Below, piece after piece: positions 29,638 through 37,725 of a stretch of DNA of 42,013 nt; position 1 is the first letter of the stretch, and each line of letters opens with the position of its first letter. Source of the DNA: Pseudomonadota bacterium (GTDB lineage: Bacteria > Desulfobacterota > Binatia > UBA12015); the NCBI GenBank assembly GCA_005777805.1, contig SXLG01000176.1, positions 1 to 42,013 on the forward strand, in the 5' to 3' direction. The notes below the pieces were generated by a model. That model made no database searches. It was not told the origin of the DNA and saw nothing but the letters and a program-made list of their open reading frames with translations. Position numbers and translations under genes: made by a program.

Positions 29638-30825
29638 ATGGCTCCAGCGCAGTCCATCGACGGCGACCTCTTCGCGCGGATCCGCGATCGGGTGGCCATC
29701 GTCGGCATCGGGCTTGTGCCCTTTGCGAAGGACATCGGCCGGCCGATCTCGGACACTGCGATCGAGGCGATCGAGCTGGCGCTCGCGGATGCCGGTCTCG
29801 AGGGCGAGGACGTCGACGGCATGTCGATGTTCGAGATGGAGCGCACCCACGAGGTCACGATCGCCCGCGGCCTCGGCGTGCGAAATCTGCGCTGGTGGGA
29901 CAAGATCTCGTACGGGGGCGGGGCCTCGTGCGCGACCGTGATGCACGCCGCCGCGGCGGTTGCGACCGGACTCGCCGAGGTGGTGGTTTGCCACCGCGCG
30001 CGCAACCGCGGGTCAGCCGCGTCGCGGCCCTGGGCACAGGAGCGCGAGCGGGTCGAGGATGACAAGGCCCTGCATGTGCCCTGGGGCCTGATCCGCCCGG
30101 TGGACGTGATCGGCATGTGGGCGCATCGCCACATGCACGAGTACGGCACCAGGCGCGAGCATTTCGGCAACGTCGCGATCGCCGCTCGCAAGCACGCAAA
30201 CATGAATCCGCTCGCGATGATGAACGGTCGTCCCCTGGATATGGAGACCTACCTCGCGGGCCGGGTGATCGGCTACCCGCTGACGCTCTACGACTGCTGC
30301 CTCGAGACCGACGGGGCCCTCGCCTGCGTCGTGACCAGTATCGAGCGGGCGCGCGATCTACGCCAGAAGCCGGTCCTCGTCCATGCCGTGGCCCAGGCCT
30401 CAGGGCCAAACCCGGTTCACCTTGCCAACTACAATAATACTCCGGAGATGGTGACCACCGCGGTCTTCTGCGCCGAGCAGCTCTGGGCGCGTTCCGAGAT
30501 CGGGCCGCGCGACATCGACTGCGCACAGATCTACGACGCCTTTACCCCGCTCGTGATCAGCGGACTCGAGGATTACGGTTTCTGCAAGCGAGGCGAGGGG
30601 GGGCCCTTCACCGAGGGGGGCCGGCTCGAGCTGGGTGGCGAGTTGCCGACTCTGACCTCCGGTGGCGGACTCAGCGAGGCCTATGTGCACGGCTTCAATC
30701 TCATTCTGGAAGCGGTGCGGCAGGTACGCGGCACGTCGACCGCGCAGGTCGAGGATTGCCGCAACGTACTTGTCACGGGCGCGAGCGGCGTCGCGACCAG
30801 TGCCATGGTCGTGCGGGGCGAGTGA
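29638..30825 (+). CDS. Thiolase-fold lipid-transfer/aldolase protein (Ltp2-like), copy 2
   Basis: The 395-residue protein is a paralogue of the one at 16669: VAIVGIGLVPFAKDIGRP at the N-terminus, SYGGGASCATV in place of the thiolase nucleophile region, DYGFCKRGEGGPF, and the C-terminal GGLSEAYVHGFNLILEAVRQ. It should carry out carbon-carbon cleavage of a CoA-bound side chain together with a DUF35 partner. ATG 29638 lacks a good ribosome-binding site. The gene lies 107 bases behind the carotenoid oxygenase and four bases before the DUF35-like gene, so it is part of an operon. The two copies in this window have clearly diverged, which suggests different substrates. Confidence 0.87.
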   Translation: MAPAQSIDGDLFARIRDRVAIVGIGLVPFAKDIGRPISDTAIEAIELALADAGLEGEDVDGMSMFEMERTHEVTIARGLGVRNLRWWDKISYGGGASCATVMHAAAAVATGLAEVVVCHRARNRGSAASRPWAQERERVEDDKALHVPWGLIRPVDVIGMWAHRHMHEYGTRREHFGNVAIAARKHANMNPLAMMNGRPLDMETYLAGRVIGYPLTLYDCCLETDGALACVVTSIERARDLRQKPVLVHAVAQASGPNPVHLANYNNTPEMVTTAVFCAEQLWARSEIGPRDIDCAQIYDAFTPLVISGLEDYGFCKRGEGGPFTEGGRLELGGELPTLTSGGGLSEAYVHGFNLILEAVRQVRGTSTAQVEDCRNVLVTGASGVATSAMVVRGE

Positions 30826-30829
30826 GAGC

Positions 30830-31288
30830 ATGACGACGATCGTGCGCGAGACCAACCTCCACCCCGACTACCCACTGCCGGCGGTGGATCATCCGGTGAC
30901 AGCGCCCTTCTGGCGCGCGTGCCGCGAGCAGCGGCTCATGCTGCAGCGCGACCGCGAGAGCGGCGCCTGGCATTGGCCGCCCAAGCCGGGTCGCTGGAAG
31001 GGCGGCCGCCTGACCTGGGCCGAGGTGTCGGGCCACGGCCGCATCCACACCTGGGTGGTGGGCGCCGAACCCTTCCTGCCCGCGTTTCGCGAGCTGCTGC
31101 CCCACCTCATGGTCGTGGTGCAGCTTGACGAGGGGCCGCGCATGGTCGGCCACATGGTCGGCACGAAGCCCGAGGAGATGCGCTTCGATCTGCCGGTCCG
31201 TATTGCCTGGAAGGTTCTGAACGAGAGTGTGACGCTCCCCGTCTGGGAGCCCGACCGGCCGGCTGAACGGGTCTCGGCCACAACATGA
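30830..31288 (+). CDS. DUF35-like protein lacking the zinc-ribbon Cys residues
   Basis: The 152-residue protein has the DUF35 layout: an N-terminal segment (HPVTAPFWRACREQRLMLQR), a loop where the zinc ribbon belongs (41-57), then the OB-fold part (VSGHGRIHTWVVGAEPFLPAF, LPHLMVVVQLDEGPRMVGHM). The OB part clearly matches the DUF35 protein at 17947. However, the four zinc-ligand positions hold Asp41, Ser44, Gly54 and Lys57 instead of Cys, so no zinc site can form. The loop length and the aromatic/Pro pattern (GAWHWPPKPG) are kept. It starts at ATG 30830 four bases after the aldolase stop. It is probably the partner subunit of that aldolase with a metal-free ribbon. Confidence 0.85.
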   Translation: MTTIVRETNLHPDYPLPAVDHPVTAPFWRACREQRLMLQRDRESGAWHWPPKPGRWKGGRLTWAEVSGHGRIHTWVVGAEPFLPAFRELLPHLMVVVQLDEGPRMVGHMVGTKPEEMRFDLPVRIAWKVLNESVTLPVWEPDRPAERVSATT

Positions 31289-31302
31289 CGGAGGATGGAT
31301 CA

Positions 31303-32208
31303 GTGTCTCGAATGCTCGAAGGAAAAGTCATTGCCGTGACCGGCGCCGGCCGCGGAATCGGCCGAGCCGTGGCCATCGCGTGCGCGCAGGCAGGCGCCAA
31401 GGTTGTCGTCAACGATTACGGCGTCTCGATGGACGGCAAGGAGCCGACCAGTGAGGTCGCCAACGGCGTTGTCGAGGAGATCCGGGCTGCGGGGGGCGAA
31501 GCGGCCGCCAACCCCTCGTCAGTGGTCGAAATGGCTGGCGGGGCCAGCATCGTCCAGCAGGCGATCGCGACGTTCGGGCGGATCGACGGCGTGGTCTGTG
31601 TCGCCGGTATCCTGCGCGAACGGATGCTCTTCAACATGGGCGAGGAGGAATGGGATCCGGTCATCGCCACCCATTTGAAGGGAACGTTTACGGTCTTTCG
31701 CGCGGCGGCCGAGGTCTTTCGCAAGCAAAAGAGCGGTGCGCTCATCGGCTTCACCTCGGGCGCGTTCGCGGGTTCCGTGGCGCAGGCCAACTACTCCTCG
31801 GCCAAGGGCGGCATCGTCTCGCTGGTGCGCAGTGCCGCGGCCGGCCTCTACAAATACGGGGTGACCTCGAACTGCATTGCGCCGACGGCCAAGACCCGCA
31901 TGAGTGCCAACGTGCCTTTCGAGATCGACCAGATGGGAGATGCCGAGGACATCGCGCCGATGGTTGTCTACCTTCTCTCGGAGAAGGCGCGGCACATCAC
32001 GGGCCAGGTCTACTCGGTGGCCGGGGGCAAGATCGCGGTGTGGAATCAGCCGGTCGAGGTCCGCGAGATGATCAAGCAGGGCCGCTGGACGCCCGAGGAG
32101 ATCGCAGCAGAGCTCGATCAGAAGGTCGGCCAGGAGCGCATGCGACTTCTCGACCGCCTCGATATGATGGCGAAAGCGGCGGCGGCGAAGGAGAAGCCAA
32201 ACAGTTGA
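31303..32208 (+). CDS. Short-chain dehydrogenase/reductase, 3-hydroxyacyl-CoA dehydrogenase-like
   Basis: The SDR resembles the dehydrogenase part of peroxisomal multifunctional enzyme type 2 and related bacterial enzymes that oxidise 3-hydroxyacyl-CoA or 17-hydroxysteroids. It has TGAGRGIGRAVAIACAQAGA with the VVNDYG acidic residue selecting NAD, VCVAGIL in place of NNAG, the catalytic Ser in FTSGAF, YSSAK, and a C-terminal helical extension (EEIAAELDQKVGQERM). GTG 31303 lies eight bases after GGAGG and gives 301 residues. ATG 31285, which overlaps the DUF35 stop as ATGA, would add six residues. It is the last gene of the operon and is followed by a strong terminator hairpin. Confidence 0.92.
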   Translation: MSRMLEGKVIAVTGAGRGIGRAVAIACAQAGAKVVVNDYGVSMDGKEPTSEVANGVVEEIRAAGGEAAANPSSVVEMAGGASIVQQAIATFGRIDGVVCVAGILRERMLFNMGEEEWDPVIATHLKGTFTVFRAAAEVFRKQKSGALIGFTSGAFAGSVAQANYSSAKGGIVSLVRSAAAGLYKYGVTSNCIAPTAKTRMSANVPFEIDQMGDAEDIAPMVVYLLSEKARHITGQVYSVAGGKIAVWNQPVEVREMIKQGRWTPEEIAAELDQKVGQERMRLLDRLDMMAKAAAAKEKPNS

Positions 32209-32284
32209 CTCGCGCGGCGCCGCCGTGGGACACCTCCCCGGCACGGCGCCCGCGGACAGGCGACGTGGGGTGGGGGTGGCGAAC

Positions 32285-32327
32285 GGGGGGCCGGTTCCGA
32301 GAGGGTCCGGCCCCCCAACCTTCTTCT
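32285..32327 (+). terminator. Terminator of the second aldolase operon
   Basis: GGGGGGCCGG (32285-32294) and CCGGCCCCCC (32307-32316) form a perfect 10-base-pair stem with a 12-base loop, followed by AACCTTCTTCT, a moderately T-rich tail. It lies 76 bases after the SDR stop and insulates the nuclease-helicase gene that follows. Confidence 0.78.
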
Positions 32328-32481
32328 GCCACACGAGCAGCCAGCGATTCGTGCCGCCGGAGCTTGACTCTTCGCAAGAATTACGGCTTCAGATGGCGTC
32401 TGTGGCAGGCCCAGCAGATTGCATGCAGCGGAGGGCCTCTGGCGCTGGCGGAGGCTCTGAGTCGCCCGGCGGGAGCTGAAC

Positions 32482-34353
32482 ATGCGCCTCTGGGGAGGAC
32501 ATTCGACGCAGTTCGTCCGCGAGACGACGCACAACCAGATCGCCGAGAAGCTTCGGGCGGCCTTCTTCCAGAGTTACCGCTATCAGCCGCCGCCGAGCGA
32601 GGTGAATTCGTGGCGGAACTCCCTGCGGGCGGTTGCCTCGGTGTTCCAGGAGGCCGCTCTCGATGACCACGGTGTCATGCTTGAATACCGGCTGCCCCTT
32701 TCGTCAAGGCGCCTGGATCTACTTGTCTGCGGGTACGACGGTGCCGAGACCCAGCGGGCGAACATCATCGAGCTCAAGCAGTGGGAGCGTTGCAAGGAGG
32801 CCGTCGGCGACAAACTGGTAACGACCTTCGTCGGTGGCGCCGAGCGTGAGGTCCTGCATCCCTCGGCTCAGGTCGGCGGCTACCAGCAGTATCTCGAGGA
32901 CACGCACACCGCCTTCTACGACAGCGAGGATCCGATCCAGCTCGACGCCTGCGCCTACCTCCATAACTACTTCCCGGACAAGGGCGATGTCCTGTTTGCG
33001 CCACCCTTCGCGGATCTTCTTCACCGCTATCCCGTATTCACGGCCTGCGATGTGGACCCGCTCGTGCAACACCTGCGCGATCGCTTCGCCGGGGGCCGTG
33101 GTCTCGACGTGCTCCGGAGGATCGAGCAAAGCAAGTATCGCCCGAGCAGAAAGCTGATGGAGCATGTCGCGGATACGATCCGCGGGAGGAGCCAGTGGGT
33201 GCTCCTCGATGAGCAGTTGGTTGTCTTCGAGAAGGTTCTCGCCACGGCACGCGCCGGATTCCGCGACCAACAGGGGGCGGTGCTCATCGTGAAGGGCAGC
33301 CCGGGCACGGGGAAGTCGGTCGTGGCCATCAACCTGATGGCTCGGCTACTCGCCGAGGGCTTCAACGCTCACTACGCCACTGGATCCAAGGCCTTCACCG
33401 AGACATTGCGCAGGCTGGTGGGTAGCCGGGGTTCGCCTCAGTTTCGTTACTTCAACAGTTATGGCGAGGTCCAGCCCCACGAAATCGACGTGCTGATCTG
33501 TGACGAGTCACATCGCATTCGGGAGGTCAGCTACAGCCGATTCGTGCCGAAGGCGAAGCGCAGCACGCGCGCGCAGATCGAGGAGCTGCTCGCTGTCGCC
33601 AAGGTGTGCGTCTTCTTGCTGGACGATCATCAGGTCGTGCGTCCGGGGGAGATCGGTTCGGTCGATTTCATCCGCCAATCCGCGGCCAGCGCAGGCTCTC
33701 GGGTTCACGAGTATGAACTCGAGACGCAGTTCCGCTGTGCCGGATCGGAGGGCTTCATTGCCTGGGTCGAGAACACGCTGGGGATCCAGCGGACGGCGAA
33801 TGTTCTCTGGGACCCACAGGATTCCTTCGACGTTCGAATCATGGATTCACCTGCCATGGTGGAAGATGCGATTCGGCAAAGAGTGAACGAAGGCTTCACG
33901 GGGCGGATGACGGCGGGATTCTGCTGGAAGTGGTCGGATCCGCTTGGTGGAGGAGATCTCGTCCAGGATGTCTCCATCGGCGATTATGGCCGTCCGTGGA
34001 ACGCCAAGCCCGACGCGCGTCGGCTTGCGCCGGGTGTTCCTCCTTCCTCCCTTTGGGCGACGGATTCGGGAGGCTTTGACCAGGTGGGTTGCGTCTACAC
34101 CGCGCAGGGTTTCGAGTTTGATTATGTGGGTGTCATCTTTGGCGACGACCTGGTGTACGACTTTGATCGCCAGGAGTGGCGGGGCAACCCTTCGCGGTCG
34201 TTCGATAAGGTCGTGAAGAGCTCCGGCGACCGCTTCGTCGAGTTTGTCAAGAATGCCTACCGGGTCCTGCTCACGCGGGGGATGAAGGGCTGCTACGTCT
34301 GCTTCGTCGACAAGGACACGGAACGGTTCGTTCGGAGTCGAATGGAAGCCTGA
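32482..34353 (+). CDS. DUF2075/Schlafen-like helicase with N-terminal PD-(D/E)xK-like nuclease domain
   Basis: The 623-residue protein joins two parts. Residues about 1-240 contain a restriction-nuclease-like core: RRLDLLVCG with Asp79 and IIELKQW with Glu97-x-Lys99, fitting PD-(D/E)xK, and a conserved YQQYLED segment. Residues about 255-620 form a superfamily 1-like helicase of the DUF2075 group: Walker A GSPGTGKSV (272-280), Walker B VLICDESH with Asp341-Glu342, FLLDDHQVV, ETQFRC, AQGFEFDYVGVIFGDDL and motif VI NAYRVLLTRGMKG. Such nuclease-helicase proteins occur in phage-defence islands; this one stands alone, bounded by a terminator upstream and a hairpin downstream. Its wording is less GC-biased than the neighbours, hinting at transfer (impression only). 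No partner gene is visible. Confidence 0.88.
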   Translation: MRLWGGHSTQFVRETTHNQIAEKLRAAFFQSYRYQPPPSEVNSWRNSLRAVASVFQEAALDDHGVMLEYRLPLSSRRLDLLVCGYDGAETQRANIIELKQWERCKEAVGDKLVTTFVGGAEREVLHPSAQVGGYQQYLEDTHTAFYDSEDPIQLDACAYLHNYFPDKGDVLFAPPFADLLHRYPVFTACDVDPLVQHLRDRFAGGRGLDVLRRIEQSKYRPSRKLMEHVADTIRGRSQWVLLDEQLVVFEKVLATARAGFRDQQGAVLIVKGSPGTGKSVVAINLMARLLAEGFNAHYATGSKAFTETLRRLVGSRGSPQFRYFNSYGEVQPHEIDVLICDESHRIREVSYSRFVPKAKRSTRAQIEELLAVAKVCVFLLDDHQVVRPGEIGSVDFIRQSAASAGSRVHEYELETQFRCAGSEGFIAWVENTLGIQRTANVLWDPQDSFDVRIMDSPAMVEDAIRQRVNEGFTGRMTAGFCWKWSDPLGGGDLVQDVSIGDYGRPWNAKPDARRLAPGVPPSSLWATDSGGFDQVGCVYTAQGFEFDYVGVIFGDDLVYDFDRQEWRGNPSRSFDKVVKSSGDRFVEFVKNAYRVLLTRGMKGCYVCFVDKDTERFVRSRMEA

Positions 34354-34374
34354 GGCCGGCACTTCGGTGCGGCC
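34354..34374 (+). terminator. UUCG-capped hairpin directly after the nuclease-helicase gene
   Basis: GGCCGGCAC (34354-34362) and GTGCGGCC (34367-34374) pair around a TTCG tetraloop closed by C-G, with one bulged G. It begins at the base after the stop codon. No T-run follows, but the very stable loop suggests a transcript end between convergent genes. Confidence 0.45.
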
Positions 34375-34470
34375 CCACGGGTGCGACCGGATCCCGACGC
34401 CGTCTCGGTGATGACGGAACCGGACACCCGCGCCAGGCCGCCGGTTGGTCACGGCCTGGATGCGCGCTCC

Positions 34471-35706
34471 TCACACCGGGGGTGGGGCGTCCTCTGGTCC
34501 GAATGCGCCGTTCCGGGCCAGCTCGGCCTGGGCGACTTCGTCGAGCCCGAGCACTTCGGAGAGCACGTGGGCGGTGTGCTCGCCGAGCTGCGGCGGGGGC
34601 GTCGGTGGCGGGAGGTCGGCGTGACGTGCGCCGGGCGCCCGTAGCTGGATCGGGCTGCCGAGAACCCGCACGCGACCGCGGCCCTCGACCTCGACCCAGC
34701 GCAGCAGGCCCTGCTCGAGCATGTAGGGATCCTCGACCGCTTCCGGCAGCGATCGCACCGGTGCGCAGGGCACGCCGCCTGTGGCCAGCAGTTCGAGCAC
34801 TTTCGAGCGTTCGAGCCCCGCGCTCCAGCGGGTCGTGCGCTCGTCGATCCACGGCCGGCGGGCGTGGCGACCGGGCTGGCGTGCGAGTGTCGCGTCACCT
34901 GCGAGCTCGCCATCCGCGGTCATGCGGGCAAACGAAGCCCAGTGGGCATCGGTCACGCACATGATCGCAACCCAGCCGTCGCGTGTCGGATAGATTCCGT
35001 AGGGTGCCGAGCCGGGCACGGAGTGGCGGTTGCCGGTGCGGCCGGGGTCGATGCCGCGCTCGAGCCAGGGCGAGCTGTAGGCCATGAGCGCGGGGAAGGT
35101 CGCGTCGAGCATCGCGACCTCGACCGGCCGGCCGAGTCCTGTCCGCTCGAGGTCGCGCAGGGCCAGCAGGATGGCGGCAAAGAGATGCGTCGAGCCGAGC
35201 ATGTCACAGAGCGTGGCTCCGGCCTTGACGGGGGGCTGGTCGGGAAAGCCCGTGATCTCCATGTGGCCCGAGATCGCCTGCACCGTGAAGTCCATGGCGC
35301 CGAAGCGTTCCCATTCGCTGCCCGGTCGGTAGCCGCGGCCCGAGGCCAGAATCAAGCGCTTATTCACAGTATGCAGCACGTCCCAGCCGAGGCCGAGACG
35401 ATCGAGCACGCCGGAGGCGAAATTCTCGAGCACGATGTCACTTCTGGCCACGAGATCGAGGAAGAGCCTGCGCCCGTGCGGGTTCTTCAGGTCAAGCACT
35501 ACGCCGAGCTTGTCGGCGTTCAACATGAGGAACGAGTAGCTGGCGCCGCCCGGCGACACCGCCTGGCGTCGGATGATCTCGCCACCGGGGGGCTCGATCT
35601 TGATGACTCGAGCGCCCTGGGCGGCGAGCAGCAGCCCGCAGTAGGGACCGTTGTAGACCTGCCCGAGCTCGAGCACGCGCAGGCCCTCGAGGGGACGCGC
35701 GTTCAC
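34471..35706 (-). CDS. CaiB/BaiF-family CoA-transferase (family III)
   Basis: The 411-residue enzyme moves CoA between carboxylic acids through an aspartyl-CoA thioester. Family signatures are PLEGLRVLELGQVYNGPYCG at the N-terminus, IKIEPPGGE, LDLKNPHGRRLF, and MDFTVQAISGHMEITG with the likely catalytic Asp near residue 155. Also present are ATLCDMLGSTHLFAAILLAL and TGNRHSVPGSAPYGIYPTRDGW. The frame is open to 35841, but GTG 35706-35704 gives the family start and overlaps the MFS stop as GTGA. It is the last gene of a five-gene minus-strand operon with an acyl-CoA dehydrogenase, which supports a role in activating an acid for CoA-dependent breakdown. The acid is unknown. Confidence 0.93.
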   Translation of the reverse strand: MNARPLEGLRVLELGQVYNGPYCGLLLAAQGARVIKIEPPGGEIIRRQAVSPGGASYSFLMLNADKLGVVLDLKNPHGRRLFLDLVARSDIVLENFASGVLDRLGLGWDVLHTVNKRLILASGRGYRPGSEWERFGAMDFTVQAISGHMEITGFPDQPPVKAGATLCDMLGSTHLFAAILLALRDLERTGLGRPVEVAMLDATFPALMAYSSPWLERGIDPGRTGNRHSVPGSAPYGIYPTRDGWVAIMCVTDAHWASFARMTADGELAGDATLARQPGRHARRPWIDERTTRWSAGLERSKVLELLATGGVPCAPVRSLPEAVEDPYMLEQGLLRWVEVEGRGRVRVLGSPIQLRAPGARHADLPPPTPPPQLGEHTAHVLSEVLGLDEVAQAELARNGAFGPEDAPPPV

Positions 35707-36911
35707 GGCGCGGCCCGGCCCGCCGCACGCAGCGCGGGCGAGGTGAGGAACACCACCAGCGCGACCGTCGCGACGCCTGCACCGCCGAGAGCAAGTGCGT
35801 TGTGGATGCCGACGCGGTCGCCGATGGCCCCGAGCAGCCATGCGCCAAGCGTCGGCAAGCCGAAGAAAGAGACCGTCAACATGCTCATGACCCGTGCGCG
35901 CATGCCGTCATCGACCACGGTCTGGAGCAGGGTGTTGAGCGAGGCGACCGACAGGATCATCACGAATCCGGTCGCGGTCAGGATCCCCATCGCCACCGTG
36001 GCGTTGTGGGCGAAGGCCAGAGTGACCAGCAGCGTCCCGAAGCTGACGCCGGCACCGCAAACAACGAGGGCCGGCCGCCGCACGTGGCCGAGTGCAGCCA
36101 GCGTGAACCCGCCGCCGACCGCACCCACGCCAAGGACTGAGATCAGGCGGGTAAAACCCTGCGCATCGAGACCGAGAGAACTCCGGGCAAGCGCAGGCAT
36201 CAGGACGATGAAGGGGAAGCCAAGGAGACTCATCACCACACCGAGCACGAGCAAGCGGCGGATCACCGTGTGGTTGCGGGCGTAGGCAAAGCCCTCGATC
36301 AGGGTGCGACCGAGCGGCGGTCGCGGCCCGGCCGGGCGCGGGGGTAGCCGCAGCGCCGGCACGGTGAGCGCCATGATGAGGAAGCCGGCAGCGGTGCCGG
36401 CGAAACACCAGCCGAGCCCGAAATGCGTCATGGTCCAGCCCGCGATGAGCGGTCCGAGCACTCGCGCGATGTTGAAGGCGGTCGAGTTGAGCGAGATCGC
36501 CGTCATCAAGAGTTCGGGCGGTACCATCTGCGGCAGCACCGTCTGAAAGACCGGCGCGAAGAGGGCGGTGCCGATGCCGGAGACGAACGAGAGCGACACG
36601 ATCATCCAGATCTGCACCACGCCCGAGACCACCAGAGTCGTGAGGGTCGCCGTGCTTGTCGCTATCAGGAGTGCCGAGAAGGCCAGCACCTGTTTGCGGT
36701 CGGCGTGCTCGGTGAAGGCTCCGCCGATCAGTCCGATGACCAGGGTCGGGACAGCACCGGCGAAGCCGATCCGCCCGAGCCAGGCCGCCTGTCCGGTGAG
36801 ATCGTAGATGAGCCAGCCCATCGCGACTGCCTGCATCCACGTGCCGACGTTGGCGGCGAACACGCCCGCGAGAAGGATCGCAAAGTTGCGCTGACGCAGG
36901 GCCCGAAACAT
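35703..36911 (-). CDS. MFS transporter (EntS-like, MFS_3 group)
   Basis: The 402-residue protein is a 12-helix major facilitator. It begins MFRALRQRNFAILLAGVFAA and has hydrophobic segments spread along its whole length, with a central cytoplasmic loop near 190-205 (LRLPPRPAGPRPPLGRTL). FGLPTLGAWLLGAIGDRVG in the last third matches the MFS_3/enterobactin-exporter group. The conserved loop 2-3 motif is present as GGAFTEHADRKQVL. The frame extends to 37118, but ATG 36911 is the family start, seven bases after the upstream membrane-protein stop. It overlaps the CoA-transferase start by four bases. Transport of the substrate or a product of the operon's pathway is inferred; efflux of a toxic compound is the alternative. 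Confidence 0.9.
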   Translation of the reverse strand: MFRALRQRNFAILLAGVFAANVGTWMQAVAMGWLIYDLTGQAAWLGRIGFAGAVPTLVIGLIGGAFTEHADRKQVLAFSALLIATSTATLTTLVVSGVVQIWMIVSLSFVSGIGTALFAPVFQTVLPQMVPPELLMTAISLNSTAFNIARVLGPLIAGWTMTHFGLGWCFAGTAAGFLIMALTVPALRLPPRPAGPRPPLGRTLIEGFAYARNHTVIRRLLVLGVVMSLLGFPFIVLMPALARSSLGLDAQGFTRLISVLGVGAVGGGFTLAALGHVRRPALVVCGAGVSFGTLLVTLAFAHNATVAMGILTATGFVMILSVASLNTLLQTVVDDGMRARVMSMLTVSFFGLPTLGAWLLGAIGDRVGIHNALALGGAGVATVALVVFLTSPALRAAGRAAP

Positions 36912-36918
36912 CGCCGCG

Positions 36919-37722
36919 TCAGCGCCCGAGCCGGACCTGGAAGATCCGCTGACGGCGGCCGCCCCGCGCCAGCGCCCGGAACAGGAAGCCGCGGAAGAGC
37001 ATGATCCAGACGATGAGGGTGCTGGCGAGCGCGACAGCAACCACCTGACCGAGAGGGCCCGCGAGCGGCACCAGACTCGCGACCGCGGCAATCGCATAGT
37101 CCAGCGCCGTGGTCGCACCGAAGCGGGCCATCACGGTGAATCCGGCCGCTGGAGCCAGCAGGAAGAAGGGCGCCAGCATGAGTCCGAGCGGCACGAGCCA
37201 CTCGAGCGCGTTCTCGCGCACGAAGCGGAAAGCTTCGTCGAGCAGAGCTGCGCCCTGCGTGCTCGCGCTCGAGTTCTGCTGAATCAGTTCGGGCAGCGGA
37301 TTGAAGGCGACGAAGACGCCGATCTGGACGGCGATCGCGAGCCAGGCCATCTGCGGGTTCTGCTGCAGCAGCATTCCGAGAAGCAGCCCAATGATCCAGA
37401 GAACAAAGAACACGCTGGCCACGGGGCCGAGCAGGCGGCCGAATGTGCTGCCGAGTTCGGCTGCACGAGGCCGGCCGTGCGCCACGGACTCGCCGACGAC
37501 GCACAGGAAGGAGCCGACGCAGGCCGCGAGCACGAGGTAGTTGACCAACCCGCCGGCCATGCCGAGTCCACCCGAGATCCCGCCGACGAAGGTGAGGGCC
37601 ACCGTGTAGAGCGGCACGAGCCCGATCACCCACGAATTCCGTGCTAGAGCACGGGTCGCGTCGTGGGCTGCACTCTTCCAGAGTTGCAGTGCCATGCGGA
37701 CGACGAGTACCGAATCCGCCAC
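36919..37722 (-). CDS. Multi-pass membrane protein of unknown function
   Basis: I do not recognise a named family. The 267-residue protein starts at GTG 37722 (GGAGGG eight bases upstream) and has about six hydrophobic segments, near 29-48, 52-75, 100-122, 126-145, 190-215 and 225-250. An Arg-rich tail (ARGGRRQRIFQVRLGR) faces the cytoplasm by the positive-inside rule. The loop at about 145-185 carries NPLPELIQQNSSASTQG. It is packed between the acyl-CoA dehydrogenase (three bases) and the MFS gene (seven bases), so it is expressed with them. It may help the transporter or be an unrelated envelope protein. Confidence 0.8.
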   Translation of the reverse strand: MADSVLVVRMALQLWKSAAHDATRALARNSWVIGLVPLYTVALTFVGGISGGLGMAGGLVNYLVLAACVGSFLCVVGESVAHGRPRAAELGSTFGRLLGPVASVFFVLWIIGLLLGMLLQQNPQMAWLAIAVQIGVFVAFNPLPELIQQNSSASTQGAALLDEAFRFVRENALEWLVPLGLMLAPFFLLAPAAGFTVMARFGATTALDYAIAAVASLVPLAGPLGQVVAVALASTLIVWIMLFRGFLFRALARGGRRQRIFQVRLGR

Positions 37723-37725
37723 GGC

